A stretch of 64,000 nt of DNA, taken from contig RQJH01000003.1 in the NCBI GenBank assembly GCA_014156375.1, positions 1,240,001 to 1,304,000 of the forward strand, read 5' to 3'. The translations under genes and the position numbers were made by a program. Source of the DNA: Enterobacteriaceae bacterium 89. Its GTDB lineage: Bacteria > Pseudomonadota > Gammaproteobacteria > Enterobacterales > Enterobacteriaceae. The notes beneath the pieces are model-generated. The model worked only from the letters and a program-made list of their open reading frames with translations. It was not told the origin of the DNA and ran no database searches. Positions within the stretch are counted from its first letter, which is position 1. Each line of letters begins with the position of its first letter. Shown in pieces: positions 49,346-57,241 of the stretch.

Positions 49346-49764
49346 TTTCTCAGCATAGTAAAGGGAAAATATCCCTCTCTTCAAGATGAACCCGCCGGTT
49401 TACAGGAATGTTTTACGACATGATTTCCTGATAAACCCTATAGTTTCAATGCGGTACTAACTTTCACTGGCGGACATATCCAAAACGTCGCCGGGAGAGA
49501 ATTTATTGCACCCTGAAATTAATCTGTCGCCGTTTCACGACACTCATAAGTAACTAAAAATTAATAAAAAAATCATACTTGTCACCCTCATTTTTTAAGC
49601 GTACATTAGCGCCGTCTGGAGCACTTAACGCACAGAATTTTGAGGTGATGCCGAAGGGCGATGTGGGGCAAATCCCGTGTTGATTCGATGCAGTGTCAGC
49701 TCTCTATACCCGGTCAGGATAATATTCATTTGGGCGTATCAAGACATACGCGGAGTGATGAGAC
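49346..49764. promoter_or_regulatory. Intergenic region with the ypdK promoter and long leader
   Basis: A good sigma70 promoter on the plus strand has -35 TTGTCA (49579-49584), 17-base spacer and -10 TACATT (49602-49607). Transcription from about 49614 gives a leader of roughly 150 bases before ypdK, containing small foldable stretches such as GGGGCAAATCCC and a possible 11-codon reading frame at 49648-49683. Upstream of the promoter (49385-49578) I see only AT-rich sequence. Confidence 0.6.
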
Positions 49765-49836
49765 GTGAAATACTTTTTGATGGGCATCTCTTTTATGGTC
49801 ATCGTATGGGCCGGTACTTTCGCCCTGATGATTTAG
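49765..49836 (+). CDS. ypdK: Small membrane protein YpdK (23 residues)
   Basis: GTG 49765 opens a 23-codon frame reading MKYFLMGISFMVIVW then AGTFALMI, nearly identical to the E. coli small membrane protein YpdK. It is a single hydrophobic helix. A GGAG site lies about 10 bases upstream. A strong terminator follows. Its role is unknown. In E. coli it lies just before alaC; here the fimbrial cluster separates them. Confidence 0.88.
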   Translation: MKYFLMGISFMVIVWAGTFALMI

Positions 49837-49854
49837 TCTGAGCATGCAGCAAAA

Positions 49855-49878
49855 AACAGGAGCCTTTTGGCTCCTGTT
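49855..49878. terminator. Bidirectional terminator between ypdK and the LuxR-type gene
   Basis: AACAGGAGCC (49855-49864) pairs perfectly with GGCTCCTGTT (49869-49878) around TTTT; an A-run before and TTGCGTTTT after allow termination in both directions. Confidence 0.88.
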
Positions 49879-49895
49879 TGCGTTTTATCAGCCTT

Positions 49896-50537
49896 CTAAA
49901 TAATTTTCCCGAGGCACTCCCGGAAGTAGTTAGACGGGATATTCTTACCAGCCAGATTCCCCAGGAAGGAGTGCAGCTCATAATCGCTGTGCAGATTGAA
50001 GCGCTGCATCACCAGATACTTGTGCGAAAACACGGTCTTATCACTGATCTTCAGCTTGTGGGCAATGTTGGCAACGGGAAAACCTTTATACAGAAAAGCC
50101 ATCACCCGCGACTGCTGCAGAGACAGCGTCTCGTGCCGACAGCGATAGCAGCGGCTGCCGAAATGCAATGAAGGCAGCAGACAGTACTCAGCCCACTGTT
50201 CGGCGATGACTTTCCTGACCTCAGTCAATGATGCTTTACGGGAAAGCATCACCATGTCCTGATAGCAGTTCGGCATCTGATCTCGCTTCAGCGTCGGCGC
50301 ATCCGTCAGACCAATAATAATGCCCTTTTGCCGGTGCTGGAGCTCAGGAATACAGGTCGCCTTTTCGCCAGGCCCAAGGCCGAGCATAATAATATCGGCC
50401 TGGCTGACAGACTCCTGCGTAAATTCGCTTAAGACAGTCACATCCTGCTGCCACATTTGATAAAAAAGCGCTTCCAGCAGGCACTGCATCCCTTTGCGAT
50501 AAAGGCTCTCTTCGCCTTTGATAAGAACAGTAATCAT
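49896..50537 (-). CDS. LuxR-type transcriptional regulator at the end of the fimbrial cluster
   Basis: The 213-residue protein has a C-terminal LuxR/GerE helix-turn-helix (about 138-195: LSLQQSRVMAFLYKGFPVAN, then IAHKLKISDKTVFSHKYLVM). The N-terminal domain resembles a degenerate receiver as in RcsA, BglJ or FimW-like proteins, with no clear phospho-acceptor pattern. CYRC (130-133) is a pair of cysteines just before the HTH. It is 50 bases downstream of the last pilin gene on the same strand, so it is likely cotranscribed and feeds back on fimbrial expression. That role is inference. Confidence 0.85.
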   Translation of the reverse strand: MITVLIKGEESLYRKGMQCLLEALFYQMWQQDVTVLSEFTQESVSQADIIMLGLGPGEKATCIPELQHRQKGIIIGLTDAPTLKRDQMPNCYQDMVMLSRKASLTEVRKVIAEQWAEYCLLPSLHFGSRCYRCRHETLSLQQSRVMAFLYKGFPVANIAHKLKISDKTVFSHKYLVMQRFNLHSDYELHSFLGNLAGKNIPSNYFRECLGKII

Positions 50538-50587
50538 AAAACACCGATAATAAAGCAGGCACAGGCCGATAAAATAAATTGTCTGAA

Positions 50588-51106
50588 TTACTGGTAGGTA
50601 AACGTTGCCGTCACTACTGAATTAATAGTTCCAGGGGTTACACCACCATTTTGTGAATAGGCACGGGTTTTCAGGTTGTAGGTGTAAGCATTATTGGCGA
50701 TCACCCCCGTAAACGTTTTTCCATCACCAAACTGGTTTCCACCTGAGCCCTGGAGCTGTACCGCAACATTACCGGCGGTACCATTGTTTTTATACATATC
50801 GGCTGGGTTAGAAGAATCCGCCGTGCCGTGGAACTGAATCGTTGCCGAGGTGGTTCCCGCCGGGCAATTAACTAAGCCAATAGTAAAGGAAATCCACGGC
50901 GTAGATGAACCCGCAGTCTGCAGAGTGGATGCCTGAATAGGACTTCCACCGCCCAGATCAATCGTTTTGGTAATGCTATCGCTGCTAATTTCACACGGAG
51001 AAGCAACGACATTGCCTGTAATATTTAAAGTAACCGGGTCACCAGCAAATACAGAACCACTTACTAAAATGCCGGCAGCAATTGCACTAACTTTCATTTT
51101 TTTCAT
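50588..51106 (-). CDS. Fimbrial minor subunit
   Basis: The 172-residue type 1-family pilin has a signal peptide ending near SVFA|GDPVTLNITG. A conserved Cys pair is formed by Cys in VASPCEISS and in GLVNCPAGTTSA, and the chain ends in the beta-zipper VVTATFTYQ. The last residues are the chaperone-binding strand. Its place after the adhesin suggests a minor or tip-adaptor subunit rather than the shaft pilin. It is 16 bases downstream of the adhesin gene. Confidence 0.9.
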   Translation of the reverse strand: MKKMKVSAIAAGILVSGSVFAGDPVTLNITGNVVASPCEISSDSITKTIDLGGGSPIQASTLQTAGSSTPWISFTIGLVNCPAGTTSATIQFHGTADSSNPADMYKNNGTAGNVAVQLQGSGGNQFGDGKTFTGVIANNAYTYNLKTRAYSQNGGVTPGTINSVVTATFTYQ

Positions 51107-51122
51107 CTTCTCATCATTCCTT

Positions 51123-52064
51123 TTATTGGTAAGTTAAATCCAGCGTGGCAGAGGCATTGGCTTTACCTGTCGTCACTGCAGTTTTAGTCTGATAATAGCG
51201 AGCTGTAATTGGAAAAGTTTCCTGACCGCCTGCCGATCTCTTTAATACAATGCGATTATTCAGCACTAATGGCGAACCGTTATAGAGCAGTTGAACACCA
51301 ACCCCTTTTGCCACATCAGTGTTCCCCTGCCCAGTCAACGCCAACACGCTGGTGGTGCTGACATCCGGATTTTGCGTGCCTTGTAAAGAGATATTGATGT
51401 TAGCGCCAGCATCACAGTTAAGACCTAAGTTTTGTGTATTTTGTGCACCTGAAGGTGTTGTTCCAACTGAGGAACCAAAACTTGCTGCAGGAATATCACC
51501 AATAGGAAATATTAAGTTTGGTGCTGTTATTGAACATGCAACCTGTGTGATCTGAGACCCTATTAGATTGTAACTTAATGCCGTAACTTTATCTCCATCA
51601 CCATAAATACGCCCCAGCTGTCCAGAGCTCAATTTCATAGATGTTATAGGCCCAGTTTTCACAAAATTAACTGTTCTGGCGGGAAAGTTCCATGCCTGAG
51701 CAATTGCATTAGGTCTGAAATTTGCAGGACTTTCAAAATACCATGTTGTACCGACAGAAACCCCGACACCAGGAACATTAGTTTGATAAACATCAGGTAT
51801 ACTTGTTGGCGTCGTAAATAAGGTCATTTCCCCATAATACCCTCCACCAGCAGTACAACTTAAAATACCATCAAGTCTGGCAGTTTCAGTAGTGTAAATC
51901 ACAGAGCCGACAGCGGTGTCTCTTTGCACAATTATATTTGGCGGCACTATATCATAGGATTTTGACGATGCCCCACCCTGGTTTGTATAACATGCACTAT
52001 AGGCATTGGTAGCCATAAATGGCGATAACACCATAATAACTGCATAAAAAAATAGTGGTTTCAT
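51123..52064 (-). CDS. Two-domain fimbrial tip adhesin
   Basis: The 313-residue protein has a signal peptide (MKPLFFYAVIMVLSPFMATN to AYSA|CYTNQGG), an N-terminal receptor-binding domain (about 25-170) and a C-terminal pilin domain from about ITQVACSITAPNLIFPIGDI, ending ASATLDLTYQ. This is the FimH/MrkD-like architecture. The receptor is unknown. The gene looks AT-richer than the surrounding genes and uses codons that differ from its neighbours, suggesting separate acquisition or exchange. Confidence 0.87.
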   Translation of the reverse strand: MKPLFFYAVIMVLSPFMATNAYSACYTNQGGASSKSYDIVPPNIIVQRDTAVGSVIYTTETARLDGILSCTAGGGYYGEMTLFTTPTSIPDVYQTNVPGVGVSVGTTWYFESPANFRPNAIAQAWNFPARTVNFVKTGPITSMKLSSGQLGRIYGDGDKVTALSYNLIGSQITQVACSITAPNLIFPIGDIPAASFGSSVGTTPSGAQNTQNLGLNCDAGANINISLQGTQNPDVSTTSVLALTGQGNTDVAKGVGVQLLYNGSPLVLNNRIVLKRSAGGQETFPITARYYQTKTAVTTGKANASATLDLTYQ

Positions 52065-52088
52065 ATCTTATTCACTCAAATAAATTCA

Positions 52089-54641
52089 TCATCTACAAAT
52101 TTCACTCAGACTTTGAATGCCTGAAGCGCTTTTGGATGATATTGAAAAATTAGCCTTGCATTGTTGGGATGTTTCATTACCCCATTTAACGTTTAACATT
52201 CCACTTTGTGTCAGGCCCGTCATAAATACCTGCCCATTATCACCAATAATGCCACTACTGGATAATTCGCCCGGTACCGTCACCACCGCCCCAAACGGCA
52301 CAGGCTTACCATTAGTCTGAGTTAGCGTCATCAGTACACGCATCCCGACATTGGCGACATAATCCGCTCGCACTAGCGCGCCGCGCGTTGGCACCACCGT
52401 TTTAGAGGTGAGTTCCAGCTCTACGTCGTCCGGCATAGTTTCAGTGTCCAGGGTGACGTCATTTTTCCGGTACGGAGTCACGTTGCTGACCGACGTGTAG
52501 CCGCGCCAGTCGGTTTTGGCGCCGACCTGGTTCTGCACACTGACGCCCTTCGCGCCCGGCGCTTTCACCAGCACGTTGGTTTCGCCCAACGGTTGCGAAA
52601 GCGTTACGCCGTCGGCGTGGGCAACGATGCCGCCCTGCAGACCGTAGTTCAGGCGATCGCTGCTCTTGTCGTAGGCGTAACCTGCCGCGACTTCGCCGTA
52701 GGTGCCTTTGTAGTCACCGTTCATGTTACCGGTATAGCCTACGTCGTCCGTGCCGTAACCCTGCTGCACGTTCCAACTCAGCGCGTTGTTTTCCAGTGCC
52801 ATCCCGTTCATCCCCACGCTGTGGGTGGTGCCGTTATGTTTGCTGGCGTTCATGCTGTAGCTGGCCCACGTCTGCGGCAGGAATTTCTCCAGCGGAATGC
52901 TGACGTTGAGCGCCAAAATCTGATCTTTGTCGTAGCTCACACTGTTGTTATTGCTGGTATTACTGCTGCTGTTGCCGTAACTGCCGTTGCCATTTTTACT
53001 GTAGGTGTAGGTCAGCCCGTAGCTGATACCGCTCCAGTAGTTGTTATAGCTGGCGCTGTACGACTCCATGCTCTTATTGGAGTTCCAGTAATCCTCTTTT
53101 ACCGCGCTAACCGAGAGCGAACCCAGGCTCTGCCCCAGAGATTGGCTGACGGTCAGCTCTTCGCGGTTGCGGCGTCTGTCGTCGAGCGCGCTGCTGTCGC
53201 CATAGGAGTCCAGCACTTCCTGCATGCTGTAATAACCGGCCGTCGAATAGCGGTAGCCCGCAATGGCGAAATTGGTGCCGGTTTCCGCAAAGTTTTTGCT
53301 GTAGCGAATACGCCACGACTGACCGTTTTCTTTATCCTGCTCTTTTGGCGTCGACCACGCCTGAGTGACGTCGGTGGAGACAGCACCAAAATCACCCATG
53401 TTTTTACCGATGCCTGCCGCCAGCGACTGATACTTACTGGATTCCTGCAGACCACCGTAGATCGTAAAGCCGTGCGGCAAACCGTAAATTGCCGTGCCCT
53501 GAGCAAACGGGGTCTTCTCAACCGAGCTGTCATAGGAGCGATACTGACCGCCCGTGACGGCAAACTTCACGCGTCCTTCACGCTGTAACACCGGGAGTGA
53601 CGCAAACGGCACGGTGAAGTGCTGCTCGCTGCCGTCAGCTTCCTTGATGGTCACGTCCAGATCGCCAGCGCCGCCGGTCGGATACATATCGGTAATTTCA
53701 AACGCGCCGGGTGCCACGTAGCTCTGATATATCTGGTAGCCGTTCTGACGTATCACCACCTGGGCGTTAGTTCGCGCAATCCCGCGTACTACCGGGGCGT
53801 AACCCTTTAGGGAATCTGGCAGCATGTCATCATCAGATGCCAGCTGCACACCGCGAAACGGCATGCTGTCGAAGACGTCTGCCGGAGCGGAGCTGTCGCC
53901 GGTGGTAAGCTGTGCTTTCAGCGGTACAATCGCCCGCTGGCCGTAGGTGTAGACGTTTTCCCACTTGTCCTTACCGGAATTATCCCGGCTCCACGTGGAG
54001 TAGTTACGTAAACGCCATGCTCCCAGGTTCATTCCCGGACGCAGGTTCGCGTACTGGCTGTTGCTGTCGGAACCACTGCCGGAACGCGCCCAGTTGTTGG
54101 CTCCACTCAGGCTGTAGTTGAGCAGCAGCGCGTTGATGCCGTTATCCCACTGCTCCGGGGGGACATAGCCACGCGCCTGCATCGCAATGGCCGCTTGCGG
54201 GATAGTCAGCACCAGACGCTGAGTACTGAACTGAAACTCTGCGGTAGCCTGCGGAATGGCAGACAGCCGGACGCACTCGCCTTCCGTTTTCAGGTCCGGA
54301 AACAGTTCTGTTTTCACGCCCCAGCTTTTAAGCTGCTCGACGCTGAGACAGGGCTGCAGGCTTTCCTCGCCGTCCGCCCCTTTTACCGCGTTAAACTGGA
54401 TGTCGAGGGTGTCCACCAGCTGTTCATCCAGCACCACGTCAACGTGATATTTGCCAGGTGCCTGCGATCCGGACTCGAATGCCGACAGGTCAGCCTTGCC
54501 CCCGCCTGGGTTATCCAGCTCAACCAGTTCCGGGTTGAAGTAGTCGCGCGCGTCAGCTATACCGCTATACCCGCCTATCGCCACGGCGATAAAAAAGGCC
54601 AATCGGGCCGGGCGGAAAATTGTTTTTTGAGCCATCACCAT
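52089..54641 (-). CDS. Fimbrial outer-membrane usher
   Basis: The 850-residue FimD/PapC-family usher forms the outer-membrane pore that assembles the fimbria. A signal peptide ends near GIADA|RDYFNPELVELD. The plug region, the FDSMPFRGVQLASDDDMLPD usher signature and a C-terminal Cys pair (SQQCKANF and SEICR) are present. A Ser/Asn-rich loop (GNSSSNTSNNNSVS) lies in one barrel hairpin. The first ATG (54641) is followed by a second two codons on (54635); either fits. The last 150 bases or so look AT-richer than the rest. Confidence 0.95.
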   Translation of the reverse strand: MVMAQKTIFRPARLAFFIAVAIGGYSGIADARDYFNPELVELDNPGGGKADLSAFESGSQAPGKYHVDVVLDEQLVDTLDIQFNAVKGADGEESLQPCLSVEQLKSWGVKTELFPDLKTEGECVRLSAIPQATAEFQFSTQRLVLTIPQAAIAMQARGYVPPEQWDNGINALLLNYSLSGANNWARSGSGSDSNSQYANLRPGMNLGAWRLRNYSTWSRDNSGKDKWENVYTYGQRAIVPLKAQLTTGDSSAPADVFDSMPFRGVQLASDDDMLPDSLKGYAPVVRGIARTNAQVVIRQNGYQIYQSYVAPGAFEITDMYPTGGAGDLDVTIKEADGSEQHFTVPFASLPVLQREGRVKFAVTGGQYRSYDSSVEKTPFAQGTAIYGLPHGFTIYGGLQESSKYQSLAAGIGKNMGDFGAVSTDVTQAWSTPKEQDKENGQSWRIRYSKNFAETGTNFAIAGYRYSTAGYYSMQEVLDSYGDSSALDDRRRNREELTVSQSLGQSLGSLSVSAVKEDYWNSNKSMESYSASYNNYWSGISYGLTYTYSKNGNGSYGNSSSNTSNNNSVSYDKDQILALNVSIPLEKFLPQTWASYSMNASKHNGTTHSVGMNGMALENNALSWNVQQGYGTDDVGYTGNMNGDYKGTYGEVAAGYAYDKSSDRLNYGLQGGIVAHADGVTLSQPLGETNVLVKAPGAKGVSVQNQVGAKTDWRGYTSVSNVTPYRKNDVTLDTETMPDDVELELTSKTVVPTRGALVRADYVANVGMRVLMTLTQTNGKPVPFGAVVTVPGELSSSGIIGDNGQVFMTGLTQSGMLNVKWGNETSQQCKANFSISSKSASGIQSLSEICR

Positions 54642-54670
54642 TAACCTGTTAATCCTTTATTTTTTTACTA

Positions 54671-55348
54671 TTAAATGCTGGCGTTATGCATTTCTCCGGT
54701 ACCGCCATAGTCATTAATGACTTTGAACGTCACCGTTCCACCGCTAACACCCTGCGGCAGGTTAAAGCGCGCGCTACTTCCAGGCAGAACATAGCTGACG
54801 TCATCCAGCTTTTTGCCATTGACCGAGATCTCGTTGAAATTAATCACCAGGCCGGTCGGATTGGTGACCTGAATCTGGTTGCCGCTGCGCTGCCAGGTTA
54901 ATTTCGCCGCCTGCTCTTCCGGCAGTTGGCCTTTTAATGCCGCCGGACGATAAATCAGCTTGATGCGAGTTTTAACGGCGATTTGCAAAGTGTTGTCTTT
55001 CGCGGGTGCGGAAGGGATCGCTTTGATATTCAGCCAGTACAGGCTTTCTTTATCCTGCGGCAGTGTCCCGGCCAGTAAAATACGCTCGACGTTTTTTTGC
55101 CCTTTATCGAGGCGATATAGCGGAGGCGTAATAATAAAAGGCGCTTTCTCAACGCCATTACCCGGCGCTTCCACCCACGACTGAATTAAATATGGCGTGC
55201 TGTCCGGGTTATTGACGCTCAGAGAGGCTTCCTTTTTATTGCCATCGTAGATTACGCGGGTGCCGCCAATAATGACGCCAGCATTCGCCGCAGAACAGCC
55301 TGCAGTTATTGCAGTAAAAATGATTAATGCTTGATTTAAAAATTTCAT
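54671..55348 (-). CDS. Periplasmic fimbrial chaperone
   Basis: The 225-residue PapD-family chaperone has a signal peptide ending near AANAGVIIGGTRVIYDG. Conserved parts are the GTRVIYDG edge, NPDSTPYLIQSW, the subunit-docking Arg/Lys segment and the NPTGLVINFNEI and VNGKKLDDV stretches. ATG 55348 gives a normal length; an upstream in-frame start lies in the pilin-chaperone gap. It donates the G1 strand to pilins and delivers them to the usher. Confidence 0.94.
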   Translation of the reverse strand: MKFLNQALIIFTAITAGCSAANAGVIIGGTRVIYDGNKKEASLSVNNPDSTPYLIQSWVEAPGNGVEKAPFIITPPLYRLDKGQKNVERILLAGTLPQDKESLYWLNIKAIPSAPAKDNTLQIAVKTRIKLIYRPAALKGQLPEEQAAKLTWQRSGNQIQVTNPTGLVINFNEISVNGKKLDDVSYVLPGSSARFNLPQGVSGGTVTFKVINDYGGTGEMHNASI

Positions 55349-55408
55349 ACTATATCTCGATGAAAAAAGGGCCGATAATCCGGCCCTCATTTATTCCGGC
55401 AAAGGAAA

Positions 55409-55939
55409 TTAGTTGTAAACCACAGAGAAGTTGGCAACAGCGTTAGCCGGACCAGAAGTCACGTTATCTACGGTAGACTTATACTGAGCGTAGAAATCTA
55501 ATTTGTTAGACTGAGTGGACACGAGGTTGTAACGATAGCCGTTATCACCGTGCAGGCCCAGGTCAGCTTTGTCAGCGGTCATCAGGTTGATAGCCACGCC
55601 AGTTGCTGCGCCAGATACGGTGCTGTCAATCGCCAGCAGAGAAGAGTTGCTGGTGTCTGGCTTACCGTCGAATACTACGTGAGCAGAAGTCACGTTCACC
55701 GGGCAATCGGTCAGCACAACGCTGAAACCTTTAGCAGCAGTAATACTGCCTGCGTTCGGGAATTCAGTTTTGTAATGTGAGCCCAAATCAACCTGCTGGT
55801 TCTGGCTTGCAACGTCAACAACACAAGCGGTATCCAGGATCTCGCCGGTGAAATTTACGGTGCCAGATGCAGCGAAAGCGTGAGACATAGACAGAACGGC
55901 GGTAGCGGCAATGGCAGCAGCAATAATATTCTTTTTCAT
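55409..55939 (-). CDS. Major fimbrial subunit (type 1-family pilin)
   Basis: The 176-residue pilin has a signal peptide ending MSHAFA|ASGTVNFTGEIL. A Cys pair (DTACVVDV and LTDCPVNV) and the C-terminal NAVANFSVVYN beta-zipper are typical of FimA-like shaft pilins. As promoter-proximal gene of the cluster it is the likely shaft protein. The long intergenic region upstream holds regulatory dyads. Confidence 0.93.
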   Translation of the reverse strand: MKKNIIAAAIAATAVLSMSHAFAASGTVNFTGEILDTACVVDVASQNQQVDLGSHYKTEFPNAGSITAAKGFSVVLTDCPVNVTSAHVVFDGKPDTSNSSLLAIDSTVSGAATGVAINLMTADKADLGLHGDNGYRYNLVSTQSNKLDFYAQYKSTVDNVTSGPANAVANFSVVYN

Positions 55940-56484
55940 GACTTTTATATCCTTAAACTATCAATAACTTTTTAACTAAGACACAGGCAATAGAACCAAT
56001 AATTGGATAATTATTAATTAAAGCCGGAGTTTTCCCTTTTCAATGTGAAGTTAGCAGGACATAAATGACTGTTTACCAGTTACACGCTACGTACATTACT
56101 CCGGAGATAGCCAAAGTAATTTAAATATTGTTTGTTCATGCCTGCCCACTTGCTGAAGCGAAATTTATAGAAACGCATTCATAAGTTCAATTGAAATCAC
56201 GGTCTACCTATGGACCGCATATTAACATAGCCGAAACATTGCAACCGATTCTTCGTCTAAAAAAACAATACGTATCCGAACCATGAACATTAATGAAAAC
56301 ACCGCCACTAGTCTAATTGTAGACTCATGTGATTTGATAAATAAATTCATTACGTTAACAGCTAATTTTATCCTTCAGTCTATTATTAGACCATGCAGGA
56401 TTATTCTCAGGTCAGACGGAACTCATGATAATTGGCATCAATGATTCATATCGATGAACCATCTGTTTGTAGCTGAGGTCCTTA
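55940..56484. promoter_or_regulatory. 545-base divergent regulatory region of the fimbrial cluster with three GTCTA-N4-TAGAC dyads
   Basis: This AT-rich region separates the major pilin gene from the first IprA-type regulator. It has no gene, but a repeated dyad: GTCTA-CCTA-TGGAC (56202-56215, one mismatch), GTCTA-ATTG-TAGAC (56311-56324) and GTCTA-TTAT-TAGAC (56378-56391). The second extends to AGTCTA/TAGACT. I see no fimB/fimE-like recombinase gene and no pair of inverted repeats that would make a fimS-type switch. Confidence 0.7.
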
Positions 56485-57147
56485 ATGAATACGAGAATGA
56501 CTGCTGAAGCGATAACGGCAAATAACACAGCTATCGCTTTTAAGCCCGTGACACACGTTGCGCGACTGCTTAAAGATCTGCTGCCTTCTGGTGAGAGAAA
56601 AATTATCGCCAAAGGCGAATGCCTGCGCTATTACTCAGCAGAGACACGGCTGTGCTATCTGCTGTTGCAGGGCAGCGTCACGCTGCACCGCCGCGGCGAC
56701 GGCATAGTGCTTAACTCCGAGTCGGCCCCCTTTGTGCTGGGCGTCAGCAATCAGCTCTCCGTCGATCAGCATATATATATCCGGGCTCAGGAAACCAGTG
56801 AAGTGGCTATCCTGCCGATTGACATATTTAACAAGATTGTCGCCGAGCACGATCTGTGGGAGTCGTTAGCCCATCTGCTAATCTATACCTCTTCACGCGT
56901 GTACGAGCACTGCGCACTGATCTCGCAGATGTCGGCCTATGACATTATTCGTTTTCAGCTGATTGAACTGATGCAGGAGCCCGTGTCTATCCGCGAGAAC
57001 ATTACCGCCGCGGGCTACATCCAGAGCCGGACCTATCTGTCCCGCAGTGGCATTATGAAAATTCTCTCGGAGTTACGCATCGGCGGCTATATCACCATGC
57101 AGCGCGGCATTTTACAGGAGATTTCGCATCTCCCGCTTAAGTATTAA
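56485..57147 (+). CDS. IprA/YaiV-family transcriptional regulator, copy 1
   Basis: The 220-residue protein has a cNMP-binding-like beta-roll (about 40-130, CYLLLQGSVTLHRRGDGIVL) and a C-terminal winged helix (YIQSRTYLSRSGIMKILSEL and RIGGYITMQRG), the layout of the YaiV/IprA family. The RxS cAMP-contact motif of CRP is not present, so it probably does not bind cAMP. It is divergent from the fimbrial genes and adjacent to a paralogue; regulation of the fimbriae through the dyads upstream is inference. Confidence 0.85.
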   Translation: MNTRMTAEAITANNTAIAFKPVTHVARLLKDLLPSGERKIIAKGECLRYYSAETRLCYLLLQGSVTLHRRGDGIVLNSESAPFVLGVSNQLSVDQHIYIRAQETSEVAILPIDIFNKIVAEHDLWESLAHLLIYTSSRVYEHCALISQMSAYDIIRFQLIELMQEPVSIRENITAAGYIQSRTYLSRSGIMKILSELRIGGYITMQRGILQEISHLPLKY

Positions 57148-57170
57148 TCTTTTCCGACCGCAGCAACCCC

Positions 57171-57200
57171 GGTGTTTTCCCGGATAAACACCGCTATACT
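57171..57200 (+). promoter_or_regulatory. Dyad and -10 element upstream of the second IprA-type gene
   Basis: GGTGTTT (57171-57177) and AAACACC (57186-57192) form a perfect 7-bp inverted repeat over TCCCGGAT, followed at once by the -10-like TATACT (57195-57200). The dyad occupies the -35 region, where a regulator would block or replace -35 contact. No T-run follows, so it is not a terminator. Confidence 0.45.
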
Positions 57201-57241
57201 CATGCTGATATTTCCTGAGATCTGTCAGAGGGTTAATCAGC

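Noticed and set aside
49648-49683. Eleven-codon frame MPKGDVGQIPC in the ypdK leader as a leader peptide
   Set aside because: The GAGG lies only about 2 bases before the ATG, which is too close for good initiation, and there is no composition hint of attenuation. Kept only as a note.
52593-53588. 331-codon plus-strand open frame opposite the usher gene
   Set aside because: Val/Ala-rich antisense translation with no start context or domain; the usher is unambiguous.
55940-56484. Possible invertible fimbrial promoter switch (fimS-like)
   Set aside because: No fimB/fimE-type recombinase gene in the window and no matching pair of long inverted repeats bounding a segment; the dyads here are short and each is self-contained.
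57171-57192. GGTGTTT/AAACACC stem as a terminator of the first regulator gene
   Set aside because: No T-run follows the stem, and a -10-like element overlaps its end, so a regulatory role for the next gene is more likely.
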